Assembly: GCA_047495785.1 (NCBI GenBank)
Contig: JBLDXI010000001.1
Coordinates: forward strand, 744,001 to 808,000
Reading direction: 5' to 3'
DNA from: Lepidodermella squamata
Taxonomy: Eukaryota; Gastrotricha
DNA: 64,000 nt
Made by a program: the position numbers and the translations under genes. The notes beneath the pieces were generated by a model. It was given only the letters and a program-made list of their open reading frames with translations. It ran no database searches and was not told where the DNA came from. The number at the start of each line of letters is the position of its first letter. The stretch's first letter is position 1. Below, piece by piece: positions 12,245 through 23,085 of this stretch.

Positions 12245-15200
12245 GTTTTGTTGAGCCATTTGTTAAGATTATGCTATATCAACATTAATGGATACTTCGA
12301 AAGAAAGCACGACCTAGTATTAGAGCTCACTGATCGCTGCGACATAGTCGCCATTGCTGAACTCTGGAAAGACAAGTCCTGGACGCCTACAAAAATAATT
12401 GGATTCTCATGTATCTTTATACCCGGCCAGAAACTCACTCTGAACGGCCGATGCTCTGGCGGTTTTGCCATATACCACCGCGAGAATAGTTTTTTCAAGT
12501 TGGATCTTCTAGAAGCCGATCAATATGTGGTCATACTCAAGCTACAGGTACCTTGCGAAGAAGCTGTAATACTAACTTTCGCCTACGCCCCACCCACATC
12601 AATCCATCATGCGAACCCGGAAAGGCTGGAATCAATCTCTCAGGCAATTTCGCGTGCCTGCGACCATGTCCCAGCAAACGGTGGCACAGTCGTAATGGGC
12701 GACCTTAACTCTAGAATTGGAGCGGAGCCAGACCTACCGGACGATTTAGCCGAGGAACTTGATATCCCACTGAGAAACACTATGGATAACGCCCCATCTG
12801 ACAGCGCTGACAGGCTCGTGTACTTTTTAAACTCCAATGACCTGATTTTGATGAACGGTAGATTCAAACCTGATGTCACTGGCGCCTTCACTCATTTCTC
12901 CGCACTTGGATCCTCCATGATCGACTACGGCGCTGTATCGCCGGCAATAATAAAGCGCGTTGACTCGTTCGAAGTTCGCCCCCGCTCTAACCACTCTGAT
13001 CACTGCCCCGTCATAGCTAGTCTAAAATTCAGAAGAACGTCGTATAACTCTACGCGTTTAACTTTAAACAAGCAGCGCTTCGATAATCTAATCAAGCAAA
13101 GACTACCGTTGCTAGCCCATGAATCGCAAGCTGCCGACCCGGACTGGATGGCAAAGGAACTCAACAAGATCGCCGAAGCCAGCGCAAAACCTGCGCGATC
13201 AAGAGCAGCTATGGTGAAGAACATTCGTCGCATCCGATACTACCCTGGCCCACCAGTTGACATGCCTGGAAATTCGCGTCTCACTCTAACAAGAGAGGAA
13301 AGGGAAGTCCTTGAAGCTTTGAAAAGAAATCATAACAATATATGGAAATTGCGCAGGAAAGATCCCGAACCTGAGGACATTCCAGATCTGGCGATCTTCA
13401 AAGAACACTACGCGAATCTAATGTCCCGCGGGTATACCGCCCCCGATCCGGCTCCCCAGCCACCAAGCAGTGACCCAAAAATCTTCGGCGACGGTTGGCC
13501 TGATTCATCAGTGAAAGCTCTCCTCCAACAACGGAAACGCGGCTACTCATCTTCACTCGACCCACCTGCAACTCTGGTCCGGCTGACATCTTCGTGGAAC
13601 TGGCACTGCCAATCCCGCCCGTTGCTTTTCAGCAGTGCGGACGTGACTGACTATGAAAAATGGCGCAAGCTCAGTGATGAACCACCGCTCAAACGGGTCA
13701 CTGGCAGAAACCAGCACGATGAACTGCTGAGACCTATTAGCGTAGAAGAAATCACCGCCTGCATCGCCGACTGTGATCTAACTTCATCGGCCGGACTCGA
13801 TGGCATTACCTACGATGACCTGAGAAGAGAAGAAACCACAATCGCGCCATTCCTAGCTGACATGTTCACAAAAATACTGGAAACAGGGAAGTACCCCAAA
13901 GGTTGGAAATCAGTTGTAATCATTCCTATCTTCAAAAAAGGTGACGCCAAGGATCCGAAAAACTACCGACCCATAGCATTGCAATCCTGTACGGCTAAGT
14001 TGTTCTCGAAGATTCTCGACTCAAGGCTGAGAAAGTGGCTTCAACAACGCAGTCCTCTCCGACGCGAGCAATTCGGTTTCCAACCCGGCACATCTGCCAT
14101 TGACGCAATTGCAGTGTTCCATGCCGCCATCGCTTACTGGACTGAACGCAACCCTGAGCTCCGCCGCAAAGTCATAGCCACGTTTGTCGACTTCAGCTCA
14201 GCGTTTGACACGGTCGACCACAAAATATTGCTGGCAAAACTCACAAAACGAGGTATTCCTAATGAGTTTATCAGAGTAATCGAAGATATGTACGAAGGCT
14301 GCTCAGCGGTTGTGTCGTCACAAGGTATTCTCTCGGAGCCGTTCCGCACCGACAGGGGAGTCAAGCAGGGCGACCCGCTCTCACCTCTTCTATTTTGCGT
14401 ATACATAGACGAGCTACTCGACAACCTGGACCGCCTGAGTGGAACGCAAGGCCTCCCAGTAGGCTGCCACACGATTCGTGCACTGCTATACGCCGACGAT
14501 GTCGTGTTTCTGGCACTATCTATAGCCGATATGAAGCGCTACCTGGCAGAACTCGAGCGGTTTTCTCTTGATAATCGTCTCACGGTTAATGTCGACAAGA
14601 CAAAGTGGATGTTGTTTTACAAGGGCGATGCCGATCCCTCCTCTAGCGGCATAACGTTTCGTCTGAATAACCTCGACATCGAAAGAGTCTCCAGCTTCAA
14701 ATATCTTGGCGTATGGCTCGACGAACAGCTGCTCTACAAAAAAGCTATCGCTGAGGCCAACCTGAAATTGCAACGCGCGGCCGGCACCATACCGCAGTTA
14801 TTCAAGTTCTTCAACCACCTGCCTCCGTGGGCAGTTCGCGAACTTTACAACAGCTGCGTCCTATCGCAATTTGGATATGGTGCCGAGATCTGGGGCTTAT
14901 TCTACCCAGCGTCCTCGCCCCCGACGCATATGCGTTTCGCAAAGAGAGCCCTGGGCTTGCACACGGCTACATCTCACCGTATGCTGCATAAAGAGTTCCC
15001 GCTTACACACCCGGAAGACCACCGAACGGCGGCTGCAATCAAATTTCTCTATCGTATGAAGAACGCCAGTTCTCTCAGTCTGCTACACCAATCGCTCCTC
15101 AACTTCGATTGGATGGGGCGGAAAGCTCCTCGTAATCTGGCTGAAAGGGCCGAGAAAGCAGCTACCGATCTGAATTTAGGGAACATTTCCAACTTGCCTC

Positions 15201-15652
15201 AAGCACAGAGGAACGAACTATTGAAAACATCACTGGAAAAGAAGCGTTTAGACGAAACGAGAGACGGACTCGTAACCAAGTACGGTCAACACCCCGTGCT
15301 GGCCGACGTCAACAATGCAAACTTTGCAGAAATCTATTTTGAGATGCTTCCTCGCGAACTTGCCACCACTTTGTTGAAAATCCGCTGCAATTCCTTGTCG
15401 TCACCGCGCCAATACTTGGGCAATTGCCATCGCTGCGCTACTACGCCGACTGACGGCAGCAGTTGGAACTACATCCGCCACCTTATCACCGACTGTCCGA
15501 ACCCATCACCTGCAATCGCCAGCCTACGCCCTTCGCTCCCAACAATTTACGACGTCTACTTCGGCAACCTATTTAGCTCAAAATTAACCATCGACCGAAC
15601 TAGTGAACTCAACAAATGGCTCAACGTATTTAGGAAAATTGTAAACAAATAG
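12245..15652 (+). CDS. LINE ORF2 polyprotein: APE endonuclease and reverse transcriptase
   Basis: About 1,135 codons, open from the codon after the ORF1 TAG to a stop at 15650-15652. Endonuclease: CYININGYFERK, catalytic-type IAELW, GDLNSR and terminal SDHCPV. Reverse transcriptase: GLDGITYDDL, YRPIALQS, FVDFSSAFDTVDH, GVKQGDPLSPLLF, LLYADDVVF and FKYLGVWLDE. C-terminal CHRC followed by a His and Cys (HLITDC) forms the usual LINE zinc-knuckle-like motif. There is no premature stop. No ATG exists before the endonuclease: the first in-frame methionine lies in VVMGDLNSR, inside the endonuclease, so translation must come by stop readthrough, reinitiation at a non-AUG codon or a shared polyprotein. 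Function: nicks the target and primes reverse transcription of the element RNA on chromosomal DNA. Confidence 0.95.
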   Translation, partial: VLLSHLLRLCYININGYFERKHDLVLELTDRCDIVAIAELWKDKSWTPTKIIGFSCIFIPGQKLTLNGRCSGGFAIYHRENSFFKLDLLEADQYVVILKLQVPCEEAVILTFAYAPPTSIHHANPERLESISQAISRACDHVPANGGTVVMGDLNSRIGAEPDLPDDLAEELDIPLRNTMDNAPSDSADRLVYFLNSNDLILMNGRFKPDVTGAFTHFSALGSSMIDYGAVSPAIIKRVDSFEVRPRSNHSDHCPVIASLKFRRTSYNSTRLTLNKQRFDNLIKQRLPLLAHESQAADPDWMAKELNKIAEASAKPARSRAAMVKNIRRIRYYPGPPVDMPGNSRLTLTREEREVLEALKRNHNNIWKLRRKDPEPEDIPDLAIFKEHYANLMSRGYTAPDPAPQPPSSDPKIFGDGWPDSSVKALLQQRKRGYSSSLDPPATLVRLTSSWNWHCQSRPLLFSSADVTDYEKWRKLSDEPPLKRVTGRNQHDELLRPISVEEITACIADCDLTSSAGLDGITYDDLRREETTIAPFLADMFTKILETGKYPKGWKSVVIIPIFKKGDAKDPKNYRPIALQSCTAKLFSKILDSRLRKWLQQRSPLRREQFGFQPGTSAIDAIAVFHAAIAYWTERNPELRRKVIATFVDFSSAFDTVDHKILLAKLTKRGIPNEFIRVIEDMYEGCSAVVSSQGILSEPFRTDRGVKQGDPLSPLLFCVYIDELLDNLDRLSGTQGLPVGCHTIRALLYADDVVFLALSIADMKRYLAELERFSLDNRLTVNVDKTKWMLFYKGDADPSSSGITFRLNNLDIERVSSFKYLGVWLDEQLLYKKAIAEANLKLQRAAGTIPQLFKFFNHLPPWAVRELYNSCVLSQFGYGAEIWGLFYPASSPPTHMRFAKRALGLHTATSHRMLHKEFPLTHPEDHRTAAAIKFLYRMKNASSLSLLHQSLLNFDWMGRKAPRNLAERAEKAATDLNLGNISNLPQAQRNELLKTSLEKKRLDETRDGLVTKYGQHPVLADVNNANFAEIYFEMLPRELATTLLKIRCNSLSSPRQYLGNCHRCATTPTDGSSWNYIRHLITDCPNPSPAIASLRPSLPTIYDVYFGNLFSSKLTIDRTSELNKWLNVFRKIVNK

Positions 15653-15811
15653 TCATTCTGATATTTTCATCAGCAGCTCGGTGAATGCCGAGTGCTAAGT
15701 AAGGTTTCTTTTGCTGGTTTATAAATGTTGTTCCTTTTTATTTTCTATGTTTGTTAAAATCAATTATTACAATGGCGATTCATCAATCATCAATAAAACC
15801 TGCTACTACTA

Positions 15812-15831
15812 CATGCTTGTGCTGTTTTTTC
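15812..15831. repeat. Right target-site duplication of the LINE
   Basis: Perfect second copy of the 20-mer at 11501-11520, directly after the CTA-repeat tail of the element. Confidence 0.93.
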
Positions 15832-16229
15832 GCGGTTCTCTCGATGTTTTTTTTTGAAATTTTTGCACCTTAGGATGCGAGCCAAAAACCCTCTTCAAGG
15901 CTAGTTAATAGGAATCCTGTAGGACTTCGCAGCATCCAGCTTTCAGATTTTTTATTTGTTTATTGTCGCCTCGTCTCTTCTCGTCAGTGATTTACTTGTG
16001 GATAAATTTATTGCCCAAGTACTTATCTTCTGTTTTCTCCGCAATTACTCTACTTACTCATGAATACTGTAAAACATAATATCCCAGCGGCGGCGGAGTT
16101 AGCAATGTACATGTGCACACGGATGCACTATGCGTTGTGTGCTCCCGAAGAATCCTGACTAGAACTTTGTGGATAACTTGGACATGATTTTGTAATATTG
16201 AAATATTGAAGGCGTTTATATTGCCGGTT

Positions 16230-16451
16230 TTATTTCGTGATATGGAAGCTCCAAGAGTATTCTCTTCTTCCCCCTTCTTTCCCGGAGGAGTCACTTCCAG
16301 AGGTGCTACTTTGACCTTTGACAGTAGCAGTAACAGCGCCAGCTATCATGGAATATCTTTCCATTTTCTGGCATCGTGTTAGGATTTTCGTCGAGAATAC
16401 TACCTCTGGCAGTGAAACGGTTAAATCATCAACTATTCCGGGATTAGCCAT
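16230..16451 (-). CDS. Possible small protein, unknown
   Basis: A 73-aa ATG-to-stop frame, MANPGIVDDLTVSLPEVV..., just behind an acceptor-like TTTCTAG. It contains a moderately hydrophobic stretch (MIAGAVTATV) and a Ser/Gly-rich tail, and an AATAAA overlaps its stop codon. I do not recognise the family. It would be divergent to the Tip60 gene, with start codons 341 bp apart, so the two could share a promoter. It may equally be the first exon of a longer gene or a chance frame. Confidence 0.3.
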   Translation of the reverse strand: MANPGIVDDLTVSLPEVVFSTKILTRCQKMERYSMIAGAVTATVKGQSSTSGSDSSGKEGGRREYSWSFHITK

Positions 16452-16792
16452 TCTAGAAAGTATGTAGTAGCTCCCATTTCACAAAGTACGAGTCGACGGC
16501 GATATTCAGTGCGGCTGAGCCCGCTATCAGCGTTTCATCATCATCATCAGTTTTGTTTACCTTCAGATTGCACCATTTTTAATTTTATAAAAGAACAGTA
16601 TTTAAGACTGGATTTATAAATGGGCAAAAAGAGGATCGAGCAGTTCAATTTGGTTGTTTGGTTCATGTTGTCTTCGTTTTTTGGTTGAGATATTGTCCCC
16701 TTGTTTTTACTCATCGCTCACGATTACTTACTTGCTTTATTAATTCCACTAGAAATTGATTAATGTTCTTCGCATTCTAGAAAGCATCGTTG

Positions 16793-18740
<1,948 letters not shown>

Positions 18741-18867
18741 GGAATAGTGACGGGACTGTGAAGCCTTCATATATGGTTATTATATATAACAAGTCGCATT
18801 ACAGTGTTTCTTTTTCGTAAAATTGTAAACACGCTCAGTTTTCTAAGCTTTTTTGGAGAAATGATAG

Positions 18868-18873
18868 AATAAA
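18868..18873 (+). promoter_or_regulatory. Poly(A) signal of the Tip60 gene
   Basis: AATAAA 128 bp past the Tip60 stop codon. Confidence 0.55.
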
Positions 18874-19171
18874 TTTGAATGAGTACATAATGTCGTTGCC
18901 TTTTGTTTCGGTTCCAGTTTAACCGGCTGAAACAGTTGAAACAAGAGCGTTTGCGTCACGAAGGGGATAATAATTACATCTTTCGTCAATACGCGCCTTT
19001 TTTCGCTCTTCTGCCAAAAGAATTAGCGGTGTTATGCACTTGAAACACTGAAGAAATATTACATGCGGTCTAGTCCCAGTGCATTCGTTTAGCATTACGC
19101 GTGTTTGTTCAAGGATCTAATAACCACCCTCAGCTACGTCACGATCAAGGCACCGACACGGCACAAGTCAT

Positions 19172-19177
19172 TATAAA
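19172..19177 (+). promoter_or_regulatory. TATA box of the first lipase gene
   Basis: TATAAA 81 bp before the lipase ATG. A second TATA-like ttatataacg begins at 19201, and a GATA-type site (agataag) lies at 19234-19240. Confidence 0.5.
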
Positions 19178-19257
19178 TGGGTGCGCGAGTTGGCGCCTCG
19201 TTATATAACGACATCTCATTATTAGCTCAAGTGAGATAAGAATATTTCAACCGCAAA

Positions 19258-20659
19258 ATGAATTTTCGGCAAATCAGCCAATCAATTATTTGCTTCAGCG
19301 CTTTTACGAGCCTGTAAGTTATTGCACTGGCGCTTATACATAAGATTTGTACGAAAAACTTGGGATTTTAGAGCAGGTGCTTGCATGTTTGGTGCTAATG
19401 ACAACCAACCTTTACCGATGTTATCATTTTTCGACATGTTCGAAACAAAATCTGCACCTAATGCAGTTTGCTTTCCTTCTATCGGATGCTTCTCCGGATC
19501 TTTCCCATTCGACGATCTTCCCCCTCCCGAGGATCCAAAGCAGAAAATGTAGGATCTTGCGACATTGGACCCTTGCATTAACTAAATATCAATATATAGC
19601 CCTCCAAAGTTTTTTCGTCTACATCTAAATGATTCACGGACTGGCATTTCTATCTACCCGATCAAAAACTCGCTAGCAGTTAACACCACGAATTTGGTGG
19701 TTTTGACCCATGGCTTTACTGGCAGTTATTCCACCACGAAAGACTGGGTTGATCTCATTGCAACTGCTCTGCTAAAAAATGACGTAAGATTGCGAGTGAA
19801 AATCAAGGTGAAACATTATATTCCTTTTCTTTAGCCGTCGATTTTCTTACTCTTTATCGAATGGGAGAAAGGCGCTGCGATGCGCTTGAACCCAGTGACT
19901 AATCTGTACTCGCAAGCGGCTAGCAATACGCGAACAACAGCCGCAGCCGCGGTAAATTTCTTACAGTCCAATCCCAAATTCAGCATGGGACGGTCACATT
20001 GTATTGGCTTTAGTCTAGGTAATATTTAACGCAATAATTGATCAATACTGGTTATTAATTTTGGCAATTTTAGGCGCTCATGTTTGCGGATTCATGTCGA
20101 AATATTCAAAGCAAAAATGGAACCGTTTGTCAGCCATTGACCCGGCAGCTCCTCTTTTCAACAAGCCCTACAACCCTGAGGCCCGCGTTGATAAAAGCGA
20201 TGGAAATTTTGTCGACGTGTTGCACACCTCGAAAATGGTGAGTATCTCACGAAGTTTTACCAAATCTCTGGTTTTAATTTATATCATTTAAAGGGCATAA
20301 ACTTTGATATCGGGCATGCCGATTTTTATGTTAACAACATGGGGCTGCAACCTGGCTGTGAAAAGGAATTTATGCCACCAGGTACACCTTCTTGGCTAGT
20401 TGGCGAGCTATCTGCTTACTTCGCTTGCGGGCACTATCGTGGACCTAAATTATTTGCGGCTACGATAAATTTGGCAATGCCAAGAGAATGCGAAACTACA
20501 TTCAACTTCTGCCCTTGTTCCAATGACGGCGATATCACCCCACAAGTGAATGGATGTGATCGAAGCCAGTCTCAATTGCTTGGATATTATTCAATCAAAC
20601 ACGCGAATAGGACCGGGGCTTTTTGTGGCGTGACCACAGCCGAACCGCCATATTGCTGA
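19258..20659 (+). CDS. Secreted pancreatic-lipase-family lipase 1
   Basis: Exons 19258-19313, 19372-19548, 19600-19783, 19835-20018, 20074-20237, 20294-20659; phases agree, 376 aa. N-terminal hydrophobic secretion signal, then the family blocks NLVVLTHGF, FIEWEKGAA, YSQAASNTRT and [14 protein letters not shown]. Triad: Ser about 199 in GFSLG, Asp about 223 in AIDPAAP, His about 302 in CGHYR. The tail has the cysteine pattern FCPC...C...C and ends EPPYC; no PLAT domain follows. Expected to hydrolyse glycerides or phospholipids outside the cell. The intron inside the nucleophile elbow (SLG|AH) is absent from the minus-strand cluster. It is separated from the main array by a nuclear receptor, a kinase-like gene and tolloid, so it is an early or moved copy. 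Confidence 0.88.
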
Positions 20660-20861
20660 TTTCGCATTCTCGTTCGGTTTAGAGCTCAGTTTTGATTTTC
20701 AAAGGTAATACGAAACCGGTAGTAGCAGTCAGTCCTGGTGAAAGCAGCCGGCATTGACGTTTTATCGAAGCACGGAGTTTTCTAGCCATTTATTTTTCAT
20801 CTTGACTTACGAGAACTTTTCAAAATTTTATACGATATCATATTGCTATATACAAAAAGTG

Positions 20862-20867
20862 AATAAA
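20862..20867 (+). promoter_or_regulatory. Possible poly(A) signal of lipase 1
   Basis: AATAAA about 200 bp past the stop codon, the first such signal on this strand. Confidence 0.4.
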
Positions 20868-21328
20868 CCTCGAACCTCGTGACGAAAATTGCAGGAGACA
20901 AGTCACTTTTCTGATATGACATGTAGTTCATAATCGAGAGTGTCGCGCCGCTAATGCTACATCATCCTAATACATCAAATCAATGTTTAATGTGACTGAA
21001 TCAGAAACCTGATGCGTAAAATTCATCATGAAGAAATGTATGCGACAATTGCTTGTAAAAGAGCGCAGGTGTCGCTGAAATGGTGCAAATCGAAGAGGAT
21101 GCGCGTGGCTAGAAGCTAGAAGTTACGACCTGCAAGTCTGATAAGTATGGGCTTCTCACTACTACGCAATTGAGGGCACGTAATTCGAGTTATTGATCAT
21201 TCGTATAAAATGCACTCCTTTTCAGCGAAAAACTGTCAAGCAGGGCCTTGAAATCCTTCTATTTCAACACTAAGAATTTGAGTTTTCGCATTTATCTGCA
21301 GTTTCATCGCAAACTTTTCGCAAATTTG

Positions 21329-23054
21329 ATGTCGGCTAAAAGTAAGCAGTTTTCGAGAATTCCATGCAGCATTTGCGCTGCCTCTTCTAGGTTGGTTTTC
21401 AAATTCATATTAAGAGTCTAATTGCATTCATTCATTACTTTTTAGTGGATATCACTTCGGCGCGATAAGTTGCGAGAGTTGCAAAGTGTTTTTCTGCCGA
21501 TCATTGAAACGACCATGCGTGGATAAATCAGGAAACGCGCCCTACTTTCATCGATGTAATGGTTCATCAACAAATCAATCAACCAATATCAGTTGTCAGC
21601 GATGTAGATTCGATAAATGCATCGCAGCGGGAATGTCTCTTTCCTCTGTTTGCATTGGTCGACACTCAGCTGAAAGGCGTTTGCAAAAATCATTGACATT
21701 GAAGAAACTCGCAGAAGAAAACCAGCTATTAGGCGAGGTGGTCACCCGTACTCGGAAGCACTCAGCGAACAACCGCGCAAGCAAGCCTAATAGTTTGAAA
21801 CGGGAATTCGACGACCAGAGTGGTTCATCGAGCAGCCAAAGCTCTAAATTAGAGCATGAAACTCCTTCTACGTCTTTATTGGCTGACTGCAGATACCTAC
21901 AGTCCATGGATCGCGGCCACGAGCTGGAAGCGCTCATTCGTCAAACCATTAGCTCAGACGAAATTTTGAGCGAAATAAGAACTGTTTGTTGTGAATTTCA
22001 GTCTGATATTCAATGACATTGGCCCGTGAATTTTTAGGTCCCATACGTTCCAACAGCTACCCCGGATATGCCGGTTGAGACGATATCCCAATTCATGTCG
22101 GTGGGTCTCCAGAAGTACACAGAAATTATCAGGCGATACGTCAGATCACTGAATGGGTTTGCAGCTATCAGCGATATTCACGACCGAGTGCGGCTGTTCT
22201 CCCCTGCAATGCACGCGCTTTACGCTTTGCAGCTATCACTAGATTACGACTCGGCTAATCAAACGCCGAAGTTTCTCGCGATCGAACCAGGAATTTCTCA
22301 ACGAACTGTGCTACAACGCTTGCCTGTGCTTCAAGTAAGTTTGCCATTTCCGTTAATTTTACAGAAGATTTCAAGGTCCCAAACCTCTCAAAATTGATTA
22401 TTTTGAAGCAATTAGGATTTTATTTTATCTATTTTGAGACATTTCCATAGATAATATTCTCAGGATTGAATTTCAAATTTGAGTGGCTGTCCGGGAAAAA
22501 ATAGACTATAATTTCGCGACTATATATTTTTGAACATTTTTTCACAGAATATTTATAATCAACTAAGAGACTGTGGTGTTGCGATAAGCAATGCTCAACT
22601 AACTCGAGTCGAAATAGCATTAATAGCAGCATTGGTCTTCTTCAACCCGAACCCAAATCGTAATGAAGAGGCAAATTTTGGACTCGGCATTTCGCCCCCG
22701 AATCAGTCCCAATTGCCCGATGCGAAACCGCCAGATAGCAGGCTTCGAAACCAAGCAGCAATTCAGAACATCTGCGCGAATTACTGGCAAGCGGCCGAGC
22801 GGTACATTCGCAGCACTTTCCCAGCCGATGTGGCGGCGAAGCGACTATCAGTTTTCGGCGAGCTGGTCAAATATTTTCGAGACTCCTCGTTGCTAATGCT
22901 GGAATGCTCGCTTCAAATTGCCGAGCAATACCCATGGGCGTTGAACCAAAGTCGAATATTGGCTGATATGGTCGCGAAGCTGATGGCTGACAAACCCTTG
23001 AAATTAGGGACACCAGGCGCAAACACCGTAAAAAATGAACCGAATTACTTTTAA
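21329..23054 (+). CDS. Nuclear hormone receptor
   Basis: Exons 21329-21390, 21446-21983, 22038-22334, 22548-23054; phases agree, 467 aa. The DNA-binding domain opens almost at the N-terminus: CSIC, then GYHFGAISCESCKVFFCRS, so the P-box is CESCKV. The second finger has four cysteines, but the spacing is stretched (about 12 residues in each of two gaps, where 5 and 9 are usual) before CQRCRFDKCIAAGMS. A hinge rich in Ser, Lys and Arg follows, then a ligand-binding domain with VEIALIAALVFFNP (helix 7/8 signature) and LVKYFRDSSLLML. A ligand-regulated or orphan transcription factor; the divergent finger fits the expanded nematode receptors. No exact subfamily can be assigned. The donor ending exon 2 is chosen by phase and is the least certain border. 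Confidence 0.87.
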
Positions 23055-23085
23055 TTTCAGTATTTATTAGCTTTATTATTTTGTA

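Larger units (their letters stand above)
11521..15811 (+). mobile_element. Non-LTR retrotransposon (LINE) with APE endonuclease, apparently recent insertion
   Basis: A 4,291-bp element bounded by a perfect 20-bp target-site duplication. It has a 49-bp leader, ORF1, ORF2 (endonuclease, reverse transcriptase, C-terminal Cys/His motif), a 3' UTR with an AATAAA at 15792-15797 and a short CTA-CTA-CTA tail instead of poly(A). The 3' UTR has a small hairpin at about 15677-15692 (ctcgg, loop tgaatg, ccgag). The very short leader and the lack of a long coiled coil in ORF1 suggest either a compact family or a slightly 5'-truncated copy. The RT motif set (YRPIALQS, FVDFSSAFD, GVKQGDPLSPLLF, LLYADDVVF) suits the CR1/L2/Jockey-like range; I cannot fix the clade without a tree. 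No second copy is visible in the window. Confidence 0.93.
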
